This document shows, piece after piece, positions 1 to 10,054 of a DNA stretch of 64,000 bases; positions within the stretch are counted from its first letter, which is position 1; every line of letters starts with the position of its first letter. The stretch lies in assembly GCA_945830575.1 (NCBI GenBank), contig CALZZE010000009.1:1-64000 (forward strand). Direction: 5' to 3'. The notes under the pieces were generated by a model, which did no database searches, was not told the DNA's origin, and worked only from the letters and a program-made list of their open reading frames with translations. This DNA comes from an uncultured Subdoligranulum sp. Its GTDB lineage: Bacteria > Bacillota > Clostridia > Oscillospirales > Ruminococcaceae. A program made the position numbers and the translations under genes.

Positions 1-50
1 CACCGCTGGAGAGCGGTCTATAAATACTACACTTTTATTATACGAGGTAC

Positions 51-740
51 ATGACAATGGACATTTGGGAAGCCTACAAGCAGGATTGCCTGTACAATGA
101 TGATGGACCGATTGACATGAGTTGCTGGGACAAACCAACAGCCCGGCGAATTCCGCCCGGAAATCGGAACAGCGATTCCGCCAAACTGGAGAAAGCGGTA
201 TTTCTGTGGGTATATCGCTCGATGGGGCTCTTGGGTGGTGTTTTGTTGTTCGTTTGCATCCTGGGTGCATGGTATTGTGGGCTGTGGATCGTTTCTGGCA
301 GCACTGCGATGGGCCTGTTGATCAGCATCGGGATGTATCTCCATGGACTGCGCCGCACCCTCCAGGAGGAGCAGAAAGAAGGCCTCACCCGGAAACAGAG
401 CCTGCGCAAACACTGGATTGCGTCTTTTTCCGGCGCTGCGATTGCGGTGATGCTTCTGGTGATTCTTGCTGCGGCGGGCGTCCGTGGGTTTCAGATCCAT
501 CAGCTGAAACGGCAGGTCATCGACATTGCCAAGTTGGCCGGGTATGAAGAGGTACAAGTGACAGCCGACTGGCACTGGGAATCTGACTGGTACGATTTCA
601 CCATAGAAGCAGAAACGCCCGATGGGAAAAACACCAACTCCGGAATAGCCAGACTGAGCGACATCAGATCGATTCCTTATTCTGAACGGTTTTCCGTCTA
701 TTATACGTTTATTCTGAATCGATGGGAAGTAAAGGTGTAG
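51..740 (+). CDS. hypothetical membrane protein with two predicted TM segments near the N-terminus
   Basis: 229-aa ORF with hydrophobic stretches (LLGGVLLFVCILGAWYCGLWIV; AAIAVMLLVILAAAGV). Confidence 0.6.
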   Translation: MTMDIWEAYKQDCLYNDDGPIDMSCWDKPTARRIPPGNRNSDSAKLEKAVFLWVYRSMGLLGGVLLFVCILGAWYCGLWIVSGSTAMGLLISIGMYLHGLRRTLQEEQKEGLTRKQSLRKHWIASFSGAAIAVMLLVILAAAGVRGFQIHQLKRQVIDIAKLAGYEEVQVTADWHWESDWYDFTIEAETPDGKNTNSGIARLSDIRSIPYSERFSVYYTFILNRWEVKV

Positions 741-1005
741 CGGCACAAAACGCGGACACACAATTTTGATTTTGGGGATATATAGCCTGTTTTAGGACAT
801 TCATCAATCGGGTGGGGGCTGCGTATAGAGGTCTTGCAGTGCAGTCAGCCACATTTTTTCCACGCGCCTGTGTGAAGCAGACCTTTAGAAGAAAAGCCTG
901 CTGAAGGAGTGCCTGCTGTCCGGCTGCCTGTTTCCGAAAAGAGTAAACAAAAACAAGCTGCATTTCAGGAACCTGAGATGCAGCTTGTTTGTTTGGCAGT
1001 GCCTG

Positions 1006-3408
1006 TCAGAAATCCAGTTCCAGCGGCGGCAGGCCCTCGGCAGTGAAGAGGGCGCGGGCAGGGCCGCGGAACACCGCCATCACGGCGCCCTGGTAGGTGG
1101 GGCAGACAGTGCCGTCGTAGGGGTCCTCCGAGCAGGGATTGGCGCTGCCAAAGCCCAGCAGTGTGCCGTCCTGCACCTCCACCGTCACGGTGCGGGTGTC
1201 CGACGGGTTGGGGAGACCCTCGCGGTCGGTCAGGCGCAGCATCACAAAGGTCAGTTCTCTGCCGCGCTCCACCTCCGGCGTCAGCGCAGCAGAGGCCCCG
1301 GCGGTGTGCAGCGTGTGGCGGCCGGTCTCCTGTCCATCAGTGTAGGAAATGGCGGTCAACTCGCCCGGCTCGTAGGGAATGGTAAAGCTGGCGGTAAAGC
1401 CGTGCTCCTCCCCGGCGGGCTGACGGCTCGCGCTGCGCCCGTTGACCAGCAGCTCCACCTCGTCGGCGTCGCTGTATACATCCACATTGGCGGGCTGGCC
1501 CTCAAAGCCGGGCCAGGTCCAGCTGGCGAGGTTGTCTTTCAGCATCCAGGGGGTGCGGGAGGGTGTCTGCCCGCAGCGGTCCACCCGCTCCACCGCGATG
1601 TATGGCGCTTTGCGCAGACCGAACACGATTTCCCGCAGATAGCTGATGGGGCGGCGGCCGCCCAGCAGATCAAGGTCCCCGATGCTGGCGGTGCGCTCCG
1701 GGTAGACGCTGGAAAAGTTTGCGGCGCCGTCATAGTGGAAGATGCCGCAGCCCGCCTCGCCCAGATAATCGTACCCGGCCCAAGTAAAGTCCCCCAGCAG
1801 GTGCGGATGCCGCTTGACCAGCCCCCACAGCCGGGCAATGTCGGCGGGGAAGGTCTCGGTGCCCACCACTGTCTTGTTGGGGTGCAGCTCCTGCTCCAGC
1901 AGATGGCGGCCTGTCAGGTAGTTCAGGCCGATGACATCCACCGTATGGGAAGGCTCGTCCAGCAGGGCGGTCAAGGTGGGGTGGGCAGCGAACCGGTCGC
2001 CGGTCTCCCCGGCCATCAGGCCCATCATGCCGTTGAAAGCGTTGCTGCCCGCGCCGTCCGCGCCGGTTTTGCCGGGGGCGGACAGCAGTTCTTTCATCAT
2101 AGGCACGATCTGCCCGCCGAAGCTGGCCGCCATCAGCCCGTTGATGCCGTTGGTGGTATACCGGGTGGGATCCAGCCGGTGCAGGCGCTCCGTCATGGCG
2201 CGTCCCAGCTGGCAGCCCCGGGGCGAAGCCACCTCGGTGATCTCATTGCCGATGGAGTACAGCACCACACAGGGATGGTTGTAGTCCTTGGCAGCCATGC
2301 GGTCCAGGATCTCCGGCCAGCTTTGTGCAAAATGGGACGCGGCATCGTGGGGATTTTTGTGTACCGTCCAGACGTCGCTCACCTCGTCCATCACCAGCAT
2401 ACCCAACTCGTCACAGGCCTCCAGCATTTCCCGGCTCATGGGATGATGGGCGCTGCGCAGTGCATTGAAACCCGCCTCCTTCAGCTGCCGGCAGCGGCGG
2501 CGCTCGGCGTCGGGCCAGGTGGCCGCGCCCAGAATGCCGTTGTCGTGGTGGATGCAGGCGCCCCGCAGCTTGACGGCTTTCCCGTTGAGCCGCAGCCCCC
2601 GATGAGCGTCCAGTGTCAGGGTACGCAGGCCCACCCGCAGCGCGGCGCGATCCAGCACCTGCTCGCCGTCCTCCACCGTCACGGTGCAGTCATACAGGTT
2701 CGGGTGGTCGCAGTCCCACAGCTTTGGTGCGGGAATGGCCAGCGTCTGGTGCACCGTTTCGGATTGACCGGGAAACACCGTCACCGGGGCGCGGCCGGTC
2801 TCGCCGCCCAGAGACACACAGACCTGCACGGTGCGGGGAGTGACCGCGCTGTTTTTCACAGCGGCGGCGACCTCCACCAGTGCGTAATCTCCATCGGCGG
2901 AGAGGGTCGTCACCTGCACGCCCTCAGCGGGCAGGTGAATGGGCCCGCCCACCCACAGCCGCACGCCCCGGTACAGCCCGCTGCCGGAGTACCACCGGCT
3001 GTTGGGTACGGCGCTGTTGTCGGCAAGAACCTTGATGCGGTTTTCCGCGCCGTACAGCAAGTCGGTTGAGAGATCGGCGTAAAAATTGGTGTAGCCGTTC
3101 ACGCTGGATGCCGCCAGTGTGCCGTTCAGGTAGACCTGTGCCGTCTGGTACACGCCCTCAAATTCCAGCGCAACGGTGTAGCCTTTCCAGTCCGCAGGAG
3201 CAAAAAATCGTTTCTGATAGATATACTGCCCGCCCGGATAAAACCCGGTCTGGGCGCCGCTGGGGGTATCCGGCGTGCGCGGCTCGTGGACCATGGCGTC
3301 GTGGGGCAGTGTGATGCAGGGCGGCTGCGGCCCGCCCATGGCGGCGGCCCGGGCGGCTGCGGAGTCCTTGAAAAACTGCCAGTTGTCGTTGAAGGATTGG
3401 GGAATCAT
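1006..3408 (-). CDS. glycoside hydrolase family 2 (beta-galactosidase-like)
   Basis: 800-aa ORF; GH2 motifs such as LRGACIHHDNGILGAATWPDAERRR, RSAHHPMSREMLEACDELGMLVMDE, YSIGNEI. Confidence 0.9.
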   Translation of the reverse strand: MIPQSFNDNWQFFKDSAAARAAAMGGPQPPCITLPHDAMVHEPRTPDTPSGAQTGFYPGGQYIYQKRFFAPADWKGYTVALEFEGVYQTAQVYLNGTLAASSVNGYTNFYADLSTDLLYGAENRIKVLADNSAVPNSRWYSGSGLYRGVRLWVGGPIHLPAEGVQVTTLSADGDYALVEVAAAVKNSAVTPRTVQVCVSLGGETGRAPVTVFPGQSETVHQTLAIPAPKLWDCDHPNLYDCTVTVEDGEQVLDRAALRVGLRTLTLDAHRGLRLNGKAVKLRGACIHHDNGILGAATWPDAERRRCRQLKEAGFNALRSAHHPMSREMLEACDELGMLVMDEVSDVWTVHKNPHDAASHFAQSWPEILDRMAAKDYNHPCVVLYSIGNEITEVASPRGCQLGRAMTERLHRLDPTRYTTNGINGLMAASFGGQIVPMMKELLSAPGKTGADGAGSNAFNGMMGLMAGETGDRFAAHPTLTALLDEPSHTVDVIGLNYLTGRHLLEQELHPNKTVVGTETFPADIARLWGLVKRHPHLLGDFTWAGYDYLGEAGCGIFHYDGAANFSSVYPERTASIGDLDLLGGRRPISYLREIVFGLRKAPYIAVERVDRCGQTPSRTPWMLKDNLASWTWPGFEGQPANVDVYSDADEVELLVNGRSASRQPAGEEHGFTASFTIPYEPGELTAISYTDGQETGRHTLHTAGASAALTPEVERGRELTFVMLRLTDREGLPNPSDTRTVTVEVQDGTLLGFGSANPCSEDPYDGTVCPTYQGAVMAVFRGPARALFTAEGLPPLELDF

Positions 3409-4793
3409 GCCTTTGCCTCCGTTGAGTGTGCGTTGTCCCAGTCGCGGTTGGCCTGCTCCACCTTCAGCTGGGAGATGAGCAGTGTCTGCAAAATCTGGAA
3501 CAAAAAGGGAATGACGATGTACATAAAGTTAATCATACGCAGCGCGCCGTCGGTCTGCACAGCAGCCAGACCGTCAAAGCCGCCCGCCGCCAGCAGCAGG
3601 CCGCACAGGGCGCTGCCGATGCCGCCGCCCACCTTGACGCCCAGAGAGGAGCAGCTGAACATGGTACCGTCCAGATGTACGCCCTGGGTCTTGAAGGTGT
3701 AGGCGCTGGTCTCCGCCACATAGGCGTTGAGGGTACCCATGATGGAACCGGTGCAGGCACCCTTGAGCATCATGCAGGCCAGCATCAGGGTGACGTTTTT
3801 CGCCAGCGCCGCGCCGATAAACCCAAGACCGAACACCAGCGACAGACAGAATCCGTAGAAGTTGACCTTCCACATACTGCCGAACTTTTTCACCAGAATG
3901 GGGGTGACGGACAGCGCCACAATCATGGGGAGCATCTGCGCCATGGAGAACAGTCCCAGCAGGGCTGGATTGCCCATAATGTAGGTCATGTAATACACGC
4001 CCACGCCCTGTGTGATGCCGCTGCCGCAGTACTGGCAGAGGTAGATGCCCAGAATGACCAGATAATATTTGTTTGACAGCAGATATCTGGCGGACTGTGC
4101 CAGACTGATTTTTTCCGTGGGGGCGGTTTCGGTGCTGCCGGTCTTGCGTTCCTCGGGCAGCTCCCGGACAGACAGGCAGCTGATGGAGTTGATGAGCAGC
4201 GCCAGCACCGCATACATCAGCGCCACGGTGCGCCAGCCTGCCGCGCCGCCGCCAAAGCCTTCCACCAGACCCATGGTGATGGAGGGCACCAGAATGTTGG
4301 TGAACAGCGAGAACATGAACCGGATGGAACCCAGCTGCACCCGCTCGTTGGCGCTGCGGGTAATGAGGGCGGACAGCGCCGAGTAGGCGATGCCGTTGGC
4401 GGTGAAGAACACCGCGTTCAGTGAGGTGTAGACGATGAAAAAGTAGACATACTGCATGACGGCGCTGCCCGCGGGCACACAGAACAGCAGGAAGGTACAC
4501 AGCGATACGCCCACCTGCGCGTAGAGCATCCAGGGGCGGGCCTTGCCCAGTCTGGTGTGGGTTCGGTCCATCATGGAGCCGAAAAAGATGTCAGTGACGC
4601 CATCCAGAAACTTGGAGGCCATCATCAGCATACCGATGACGGCGCTGTTCAGTCCCACCGTGTTGGTGAGGTAGATCATGATAAAGCTGCCAATGAGACC
4701 GTAGCCCAGGTTGCAGGCCAGGTCACCGGAGCCATAGGCGAGTTTGTGATACCATTTGAGATAACGCTTGTCTTCCGGACGTTTTTCTTCCAT
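3405..4793 (-). CDS. MFS/GPH-family (MelB-like) sugar transporter
   Basis: YGSGDLACNLGYGLIGSFIMIYLTNTVGLNSAVIGMLMMASKFLDGVTDIFFGSMMDRT; multi-TM; start placed at MEEKR behind a GAAGGGGAA RBS. Confidence 0.88.
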   Translation of the reverse strand: MEEKRPEDKRYLKWYHKLAYGSGDLACNLGYGLIGSFIMIYLTNTVGLNSAVIGMLMMASKFLDGVTDIFFGSMMDRTHTRLGKARPWMLYAQVGVSLCTFLLFCVPAGSAVMQYVYFFIVYTSLNAVFFTANGIAYSALSALITRSANERVQLGSIRFMFSLFTNILVPSITMGLVEGFGGGAAGWRTVALMYAVLALLINSISCLSVRELPEERKTGSTETAPTEKISLAQSARYLLSNKYYLVILGIYLCQYCGSGITQGVGVYYMTYIMGNPALLGLFSMAQMLPMIVALSVTPILVKKFGSMWKVNFYGFCLSLVFGLGFIGAALAKNVTLMLACMMLKGACTGSIMGTLNAYVAETSAYTFKTQGVHLDGTMFSCSSLGVKVGGGIGSALCGLLLAAGGFDGLAAVQTDGALRMINFMYIVIPFLFQILQTLLISQLKVEQANRDWDNAHSTEAKA

Positions 4794-4904
4794 TTTTGTT
4801 CCCCTTCTTCGTGGTTGTGTGGGTTTGAAATCGGATGTTGCCGGCATCCTTATTGTAGCAAATCTTGACAGGGAACCACAATGTCACTAAAATGAGAACA
4901 GAAC

Positions 4905-6011
4905 TTGTTTTGTATCATATTCGTGAGTGACGGGGAGAACGGCATGGAGCACAAGGGATATTCAGTCAACGAGATTCTGGAAGTACACTGTCTGCACAGC
5001 AATGTCAGCGCCTATTACGGGCTGTTATCGCCGCTACAAATCACGCTGGAGGACTGCACGGGCACCGGGGAAAAGGAAGTGTACGCGGTGGAAATGACCT
5101 CCACCACCCGGCATTACTACCACATGGCCCCCACAACGGAGAAATTTGCGGCCTTCAACAGCCGCCCGCCCCACCAGCACAATTATTTTGAGATGATGTT
5201 CGTGCTGAAAGGGGAGATTACGCAGGAGATTGAGGAGCAGGAGTATTTGTATCCCGCCGGTTCCTGTTGTATCATCAACCGGAACATACGCCATGCCGAG
5301 CGGTTCCGGGGCCGGGCGCGGCTACTGTTCCTGGGGTTCTCGGTGGAGCTGGTGCAGCAGCTCCAGCAGGCGGTGCAGAACGCCTGGTTCGCCCAGGAAA
5401 AGGCCATGCGGGACAATCCGGTCATCGCCTTTCTGGCGGACGAGCTGCGCAATGACGAAACCAAAACCTATCTGGACCTGTTTCCGGCATTCCGTAACCA
5501 GAACGCCATCGAGGAAATCAGCCAGCTGTTTGCCGCCATGCAGAGCCAGCTGATGGAACCGCAGACCGGCGCCACCGCCATCCTGCATGGTCTGGTGCTG
5601 CGGCTGTTCGGGTATCTGGGGGACGGCGCACTGTATCACAGCTCCCGGGTGGCGCTGGGCCGCAACACCGAGGACCTGATTTTTCTGCACATCACCCACC
5701 TGCTGGAGGATACCCACGGCCGCATGACCCGCTCGGCGCTGGAAAAGGCGCTGAATTACAGCGGAAACTATCTCAATTCGGTGGTGGTGCGCCATACCGG
5801 GCTGTGCCTGTTTGATTACGGAATGAAATTCTGCATGGACTACGCCTGCCAGCTGCTGGCCGATACCGACCAGACGGTGCAGCAGATCGCGGCGGAGCTG
5901 AATTTTTCCAACCGCACCCATTTCTACAAGCTGTTTGCGGAGCATACTGGCATGACGCCGCGACAGTATCGGCTGAAATGCCGCGAAGATGCCGGGGAAT
6001 CCCCGCAGTAA
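4905..6011 (+). CDS. AraC-family regulator (cupin-like N-terminus plus HTH)
   Basis: C-terminal QLLADTDQTVQQIAAELNFSNRTHFYKLFAEHTGMTPRQYR; divergent from the transporter/GH2 pair. Confidence 0.9.
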   Translation: MFCIIFVSDGENGMEHKGYSVNEILEVHCLHSNVSAYYGLLSPLQITLEDCTGTGEKEVYAVEMTSTTRHYYHMAPTTEKFAAFNSRPPHQHNYFEMMFVLKGEITQEIEEQEYLYPAGSCCIINRNIRHAERFRGRARLLFLGFSVELVQQLQQAVQNAWFAQEKAMRDNPVIAFLADELRNDETKTYLDLFPAFRNQNAIEEISQLFAAMQSQLMEPQTGATAILHGLVLRLFGYLGDGALYHSSRVALGRNTEDLIFLHITHLLEDTHGRMTRSALEKALNYSGNYLNSVVVRHTGLCLFDYGMKFCMDYACQLLADTDQTVQQIAAELNFSNRTHFYKLFAEHTGMTPRQYRLKCREDAGESPQ

Positions 6012-6172
6012 CAGCGGCTCCGATTTGTTCCGCCCATAGGAGGGAGACAAAGAATTGTAAATTTAGAGTTGTTGAAATTCTGAAGAATTGATGCATTTCC
6101 GTCCGATTTATGGGATGTCACCTGATGTATACTGGAGATAACAGGAAAACTGATTCAGGGAGGAAACGTCCA

Positions 6173-6334
6173 ATGAACGGAATTGCAACGGTAGATTTGT
6201 ATCATGGGGTGCCCATTCAGCGGGTGACCTGCGGGCAGGAACGACTGTACTATATCGGGCAGGACATTCACACGGTGTACCCGGATGTGGCGGCCTGCCG
6301 GTGCGCCATCGACCAAAAAAACTGCACAGCGTAA
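6173..6334 (+). CDS. small hypothetical protein
   Basis: ATG behind GGGAGGAAACGT RBS; 53 aa MNGIATVDLYHGVPIQRVTCGQERLYYIGQ... Confidence 0.45.
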   Translation: MNGIATVDLYHGVPIQRVTCGQERLYYIGQDIHTVYPDVAACRCAIDQKNCTA

Positions 6335-6345
6335 AGGAGACAGCC

Positions 6346-6663
6346 ATGGGGGACGATTACGGCTATTTTGGCTCCGGCAGCAGCGGATACGCCCACTATC
6401 AAAAGACCTTCCAATCCTGCTTTGGCGGCTCCGGTGGGTCTGGCAGCGGCCACCACAACAACGAGCCTGACTGGAGCAGCTTGCTGACACTCCTGAAAAT
6501 CGGCGTGCTTGTGGTAGTCCCAATCTATTGGGTTGTAACGGCCCTGCACATCGCCTTCTATGATTTGGCCAGCATCGAACCAATCACCATCTTGATTGAC
6601 TTGTTTGGCACCCCAGCCTTTGTCTATGTGGTTTGGGGCAGGATTCGTTCCCGGAGAGGCTGA
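6346..6663 (+). CDS. hypothetical small membrane protein
   Basis: ATG behind AAAGGAGACAGCC; one or two hydrophobic segments. Confidence 0.55.
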   Translation: MGDDYGYFGSGSSGYAHYQKTFQSCFGGSGGSGSGHHNNEPDWSSLLTLLKIGVLVVVPIYWVVTALHIAFYDLASIEPITILIDLFGTPAFVYVVWGRIRSRRG

Positions 6664-6770
6664 AACTCCTGTCTTTTCAAAGCAGGAAAATAAGCGGAAA
6701 CGCTTTCGCACCTGTGACAAAGGTGATAAAATGTATGGCAGGAACAAAACACGGACACGGGAGGCAAATT

Positions 6771-7538
6771 ATGCAATCGGATTGGATTCCCACATGGGAG
6801 CGCCTGCCGGACAAAGCGGGCCTGTATCTGGTCACGCGCCGGAACCTCATCGGGGTGACGATGCTGCTGTACAAAAACAATCACTGGTTTTCCTACGGAA
6901 TAGAGGAAATTTTGTGGCCGGGCTATCTGATAACGGCATGGCAGCCGCTGCCCGCACCGTGCCGGGAAATGCCGCCGCTAAGGATTCCCGAACTTGACAC
7001 GGCGGCCGCTCTGACCTATCTCAAAACGCGCAGCCGGGATTTGGAACGGTACGACTGGCTGATGAAACGTGTCTGTCAGGTGGATGTTTCCCAAGACCGG
7101 GAGTTTCAGCGCGTTTTTGATGCGTTTTATCGCGTCAGGCGCAACGAGACATGGCGCGGTGAGTACTATGACCTGTTCGAGAGTCTGAAAACAGCGGAAC
7201 CTCGCTGCTTTTCTCTGGTTTTTGAGGAACTGTACAGGCGCACCGGCAATCAGGAGGTGTCCTTCGCCAGCAAGCTGCTTGCTACGCTGGAGCCGGACCA
7301 GCCCATCTGGGACAGCGCGGTGCTGCGTGCCTTACACCTGTCCCCGCCGGCGGGCACCAGCAGATATTACCGGCAGGATGTGTGCGACCTCTATGCCCGC
7401 ATCGAGGATTGGTACAGAACAATGAAAAAATCCGCCACCGGGAAACAGTGGATACGGGCGTTTGACCGGGCGTTCCCGCAATACCGGCATTTCAGCGGCA
7501 CAAAGAAACTGGATTTCCTGCTCTGGGGGAACCGCTGA
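6771..7538 (+). CDS. hypothetical protein, DUF551-like N-terminus (weak resemblance)
   Basis: ATG behind GGGAGGCAAATT; N-term WIPTWERLPDKAGLYLVT resembles DUF551; remainder unrecognised. Confidence 0.5.
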   Translation: MQSDWIPTWERLPDKAGLYLVTRRNLIGVTMLLYKNNHWFSYGIEEILWPGYLITAWQPLPAPCREMPPLRIPELDTAAALTYLKTRSRDLERYDWLMKRVCQVDVSQDREFQRVFDAFYRVRRNETWRGEYYDLFESLKTAEPRCFSLVFEELYRRTGNQEVSFASKLLATLEPDQPIWDSAVLRALHLSPPAGTSRYYRQDVCDLYARIEDWYRTMKKSATGKQWIRAFDRAFPQYRHFSGTKKLDFLLWGNR

Positions 7539-7617
7539 AAAAGTCTCCTGTCCGGCGACCACAGCCGCCCGCATTTGTGATAGACTGTTCTCACAAACAA
7601 ACAAGGAGGACCTGACC

Positions 7618-10029
7618 ATGCTGGGTGCTATTTTTGGCGACATTGTTGGCTCGGTGTACGAGTTCAACAACACGAAAAACTACAACTTTCCGCTGCTGAG
7701 CGACCGCTCCCGCCTCACCGATGATTCCCTCATGACGCTGGCGGTGGCAAAGGCGCTGATGGAAACCTGGGGACAGCCGGACGATGCCATCCGCGCCGCG
7801 CTGGTGCGGGAAATGCGGGACTTCGGCCGCCGCTACCCCAACGGCGGCTACGGCGGGCGGTTCCGCCAGTGGCTGGTCTCGGATGACCCGCAGCCCTACG
7901 GCAGTTTCGGCAACGGCAGCGCCATGCGGGTGTCCCCGGCGGGCTGGCTGTACGGCACCATGGAGGAGACCCTCCACGCGGCCATGCTGACCGCCGAGGT
8001 GACTCACAACCACCCGGAGGGCATCAAGGGCGCACAGGCCATTGCGGCGGGTATTTTTCTGGCCCGCAGCGGACAGGACAAGGACGCCATCCTGAGCTAT
8101 CTCGCCGGGAAGTTCGGCTATGACCTGACCCGCACGCTGGACGAGATCCGCCCCACCTACGGCTTTTATGAGATTTGCCAGAAATCTGTTCCGGAGGCCA
8201 TCCGCGCCTTCTATGAGGGCACCGACTACGAGGACGTCATCCGCAAGGCCGTGGCGCTGGGCGGTGACAGCGATACCATCGCCTGCATGGCGGGGGCACT
8301 CGCGGAGGCATATTACGGGATGCCGGAGACTTTCCGGAAAGAAGCCCTTCACCGTATGGATGCCTTCCAGCGTAGCGTGGCAAAAGAATTTCATGACTTC
8401 TACCGCACCCATTCGGGAAAACCGGCGGCTTCTTCCCCGACGGACTCTGTCAATGTGTCGTCTGTGGAAACTGCAGAGTCTCACGGAGAAAAGAAGATCG
8501 CCAAAAAGAACGATTGGAAAACATTTCCGATGCCTGCACAAAAGGATACGTTCCTGCTCAGCCGCCATTTCTCAAAACAGGAACTAAGCGCTCTTCAATG
8601 CGGCCATATCCCCGAAGCGATGGAGGATAAATGGTTCTGGTACATGGAAGGCAATACGTTATTTGCACACCGCAGCTGGACAGGGTATTGCATTTATATT
8701 CTTGAATTGAATGAACAGACAGGAATCCACAAGGTGACGGTGAACCGTGACCCGGAACAATATCAGGAAAAACAAATCAAGGAGGATGAAAACCGGCTGA
8801 ATGAGCTGCTCAACTGGTGGACGAAGCCTGCGTTTGATTTTTACCATGAATGGCTTTCTGAAACGCTGGATTCACTGCAAAAGAAAAAGGCTGCAAAACA
8901 GAGTCCTCCGAAGGTGGTTCGTTTTCATAAGCTGAACGAGGACAATGCATGGCTGAGCAACTGGTATCCCAGCACGTTTATTCTGGATGGGAAAAGCTAC
9001 TGCTGTGCCGAGCAGTATCTGATGGAGCAGAAAGCTGTTTTGTTCGGGGACATTCAGATGGCGGCATGCATCATGCAGACCGACGACCCTGCGGAAATGC
9101 AGAAGCTCGGCTGGGGTGTGGCGGGATTCGATTCCCATATTTGGGACGGCCGGAAACAGCTGATTCTGTACAAGGCACTGTGCGCAAAGTTCCGGCAGAA
9201 TCCGGAGCTTCAGAGCCAGCTCCTGGACACAGGAAAAGCACTGCTGGTGGAGTGCGCCAGAAGCGACCGCATCTGGGGAGCCGGTCTTGGAATGCAGGAT
9301 GACAGGGCGGATTCTCCCAAGACATGGGCAGGACAAAATCTGCTGGGCCTGACGCTGATGGCTGTCCGGGAGGAGCTGGCAGAAGAAAACACGGCATCGG
9401 ATGACATCCGCATTTATGACACCATTCCGGCCGGCAGTGTCATGCCCTCGTGGGGAGAACATGGTAATCATATTTTCTGGTTTTTGCCGACTGTACATGA
9501 CGGTCAAAAGCTCATCCGACCGGACGGCACATACACTGTCTTTGAACAGAAAAATCGGGAGTATTTTAATGATGACCAGGCGCATGAAGGATGGCAGAGA
9601 GCCAACCTGCTGATGGATGAGTATGAAATTCGTGATGCGACAAGTTTTGGATGTTCCATGGCGTCCACACTGATTGCAAGTGTCTATGATCGGGCGAACA
9701 ATAAAAAAGTCCTTTATTTGTTCTATACCTGTCAGAATGCTGTAGAAACTGCATACCCTTACATGCCCAAAAGTGTTGAAAAGCAATGCCGCAAAAATGT
9801 GGAGCGTTTTTATGCCAACCCCGGATTGCAGGCGGGATGGAACTCTTTCATTCTGTACCCGGTGTGCATAAAAATCGTAGAAGGCGATTCCAAGTTCTAC
9901 CCTGTGTTCCTGGGCGAACTGGGAAATAACGAGACCTGTCTGAGGATTCATTCCAGCGAGTGGGGAAGGATTTCCTTGGATAACAAGCAATCCATTCAGG
10001 AGGCTTTCCGCAACGAGCATCTTTGGTGA
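7618..10029 (+). CDS. multidomain ADP-ribosylglycohydrolase - unknown domain - NADAR - unknown C-terminal domain
   Basis: ARG: MLGAIFGDIVGSVYEFNN, LTDDSLMTLAVA, LGGDSDTIACMAGALAEAYYG; NADAR (YbiA-like): FHKLNEDNAWLSNWYPSTFILDGKSYCCAEQYLMEQKA ... WGAGLGMQDD; RBS AAGGAGGACC. Confidence 0.88.
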   Translation: MLGAIFGDIVGSVYEFNNTKNYNFPLLSDRSRLTDDSLMTLAVAKALMETWGQPDDAIRAALVREMRDFGRRYPNGGYGGRFRQWLVSDDPQPYGSFGNGSAMRVSPAGWLYGTMEETLHAAMLTAEVTHNHPEGIKGAQAIAAGIFLARSGQDKDAILSYLAGKFGYDLTRTLDEIRPTYGFYEICQKSVPEAIRAFYEGTDYEDVIRKAVALGGDSDTIACMAGALAEAYYGMPETFRKEALHRMDAFQRSVAKEFHDFYRTHSGKPAASSPTDSVNVSSVETAESHGEKKIAKKNDWKTFPMPAQKDTFLLSRHFSKQELSALQCGHIPEAMEDKWFWYMEGNTLFAHRSWTGYCIYILELNEQTGIHKVTVNRDPEQYQEKQIKEDENRLNELLNWWTKPAFDFYHEWLSETLDSLQKKKAAKQSPPKVVRFHKLNEDNAWLSNWYPSTFILDGKSYCCAEQYLMEQKAVLFGDIQMAACIMQTDDPAEMQKLGWGVAGFDSHIWDGRKQLILYKALCAKFRQNPELQSQLLDTGKALLVECARSDRIWGAGLGMQDDRADSPKTWAGQNLLGLTLMAVREELAEENTASDDIRIYDTIPAGSVMPSWGEHGNHIFWFLPTVHDGQKLIRPDGTYTVFEQKNREYFNDDQAHEGWQRANLLMDEYEIRDATSFGCSMASTLIASVYDRANNKKVLYLFYTCQNAVETAYPYMPKSVEKQCRKNVERFYANPGLQAGWNSFILYPVCIKIVEGDSKFYPVFLGELGNNETCLRIHSSEWGRISLDNKQSIQEAFRNEHLW

Positions 10030-10054
10030 GAATGGGTTAAAGGATGGAGAACCA

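Noticed and set aside
985-3069. 694-aa plus-strand ORF opposite the GH2 gene
   Set aside because: Antisense shadow ORF typical of high-GC coding DNA; low-complexity G/A/Q/H composition, whereas the opposite strand encodes a clear GH2 enzyme.
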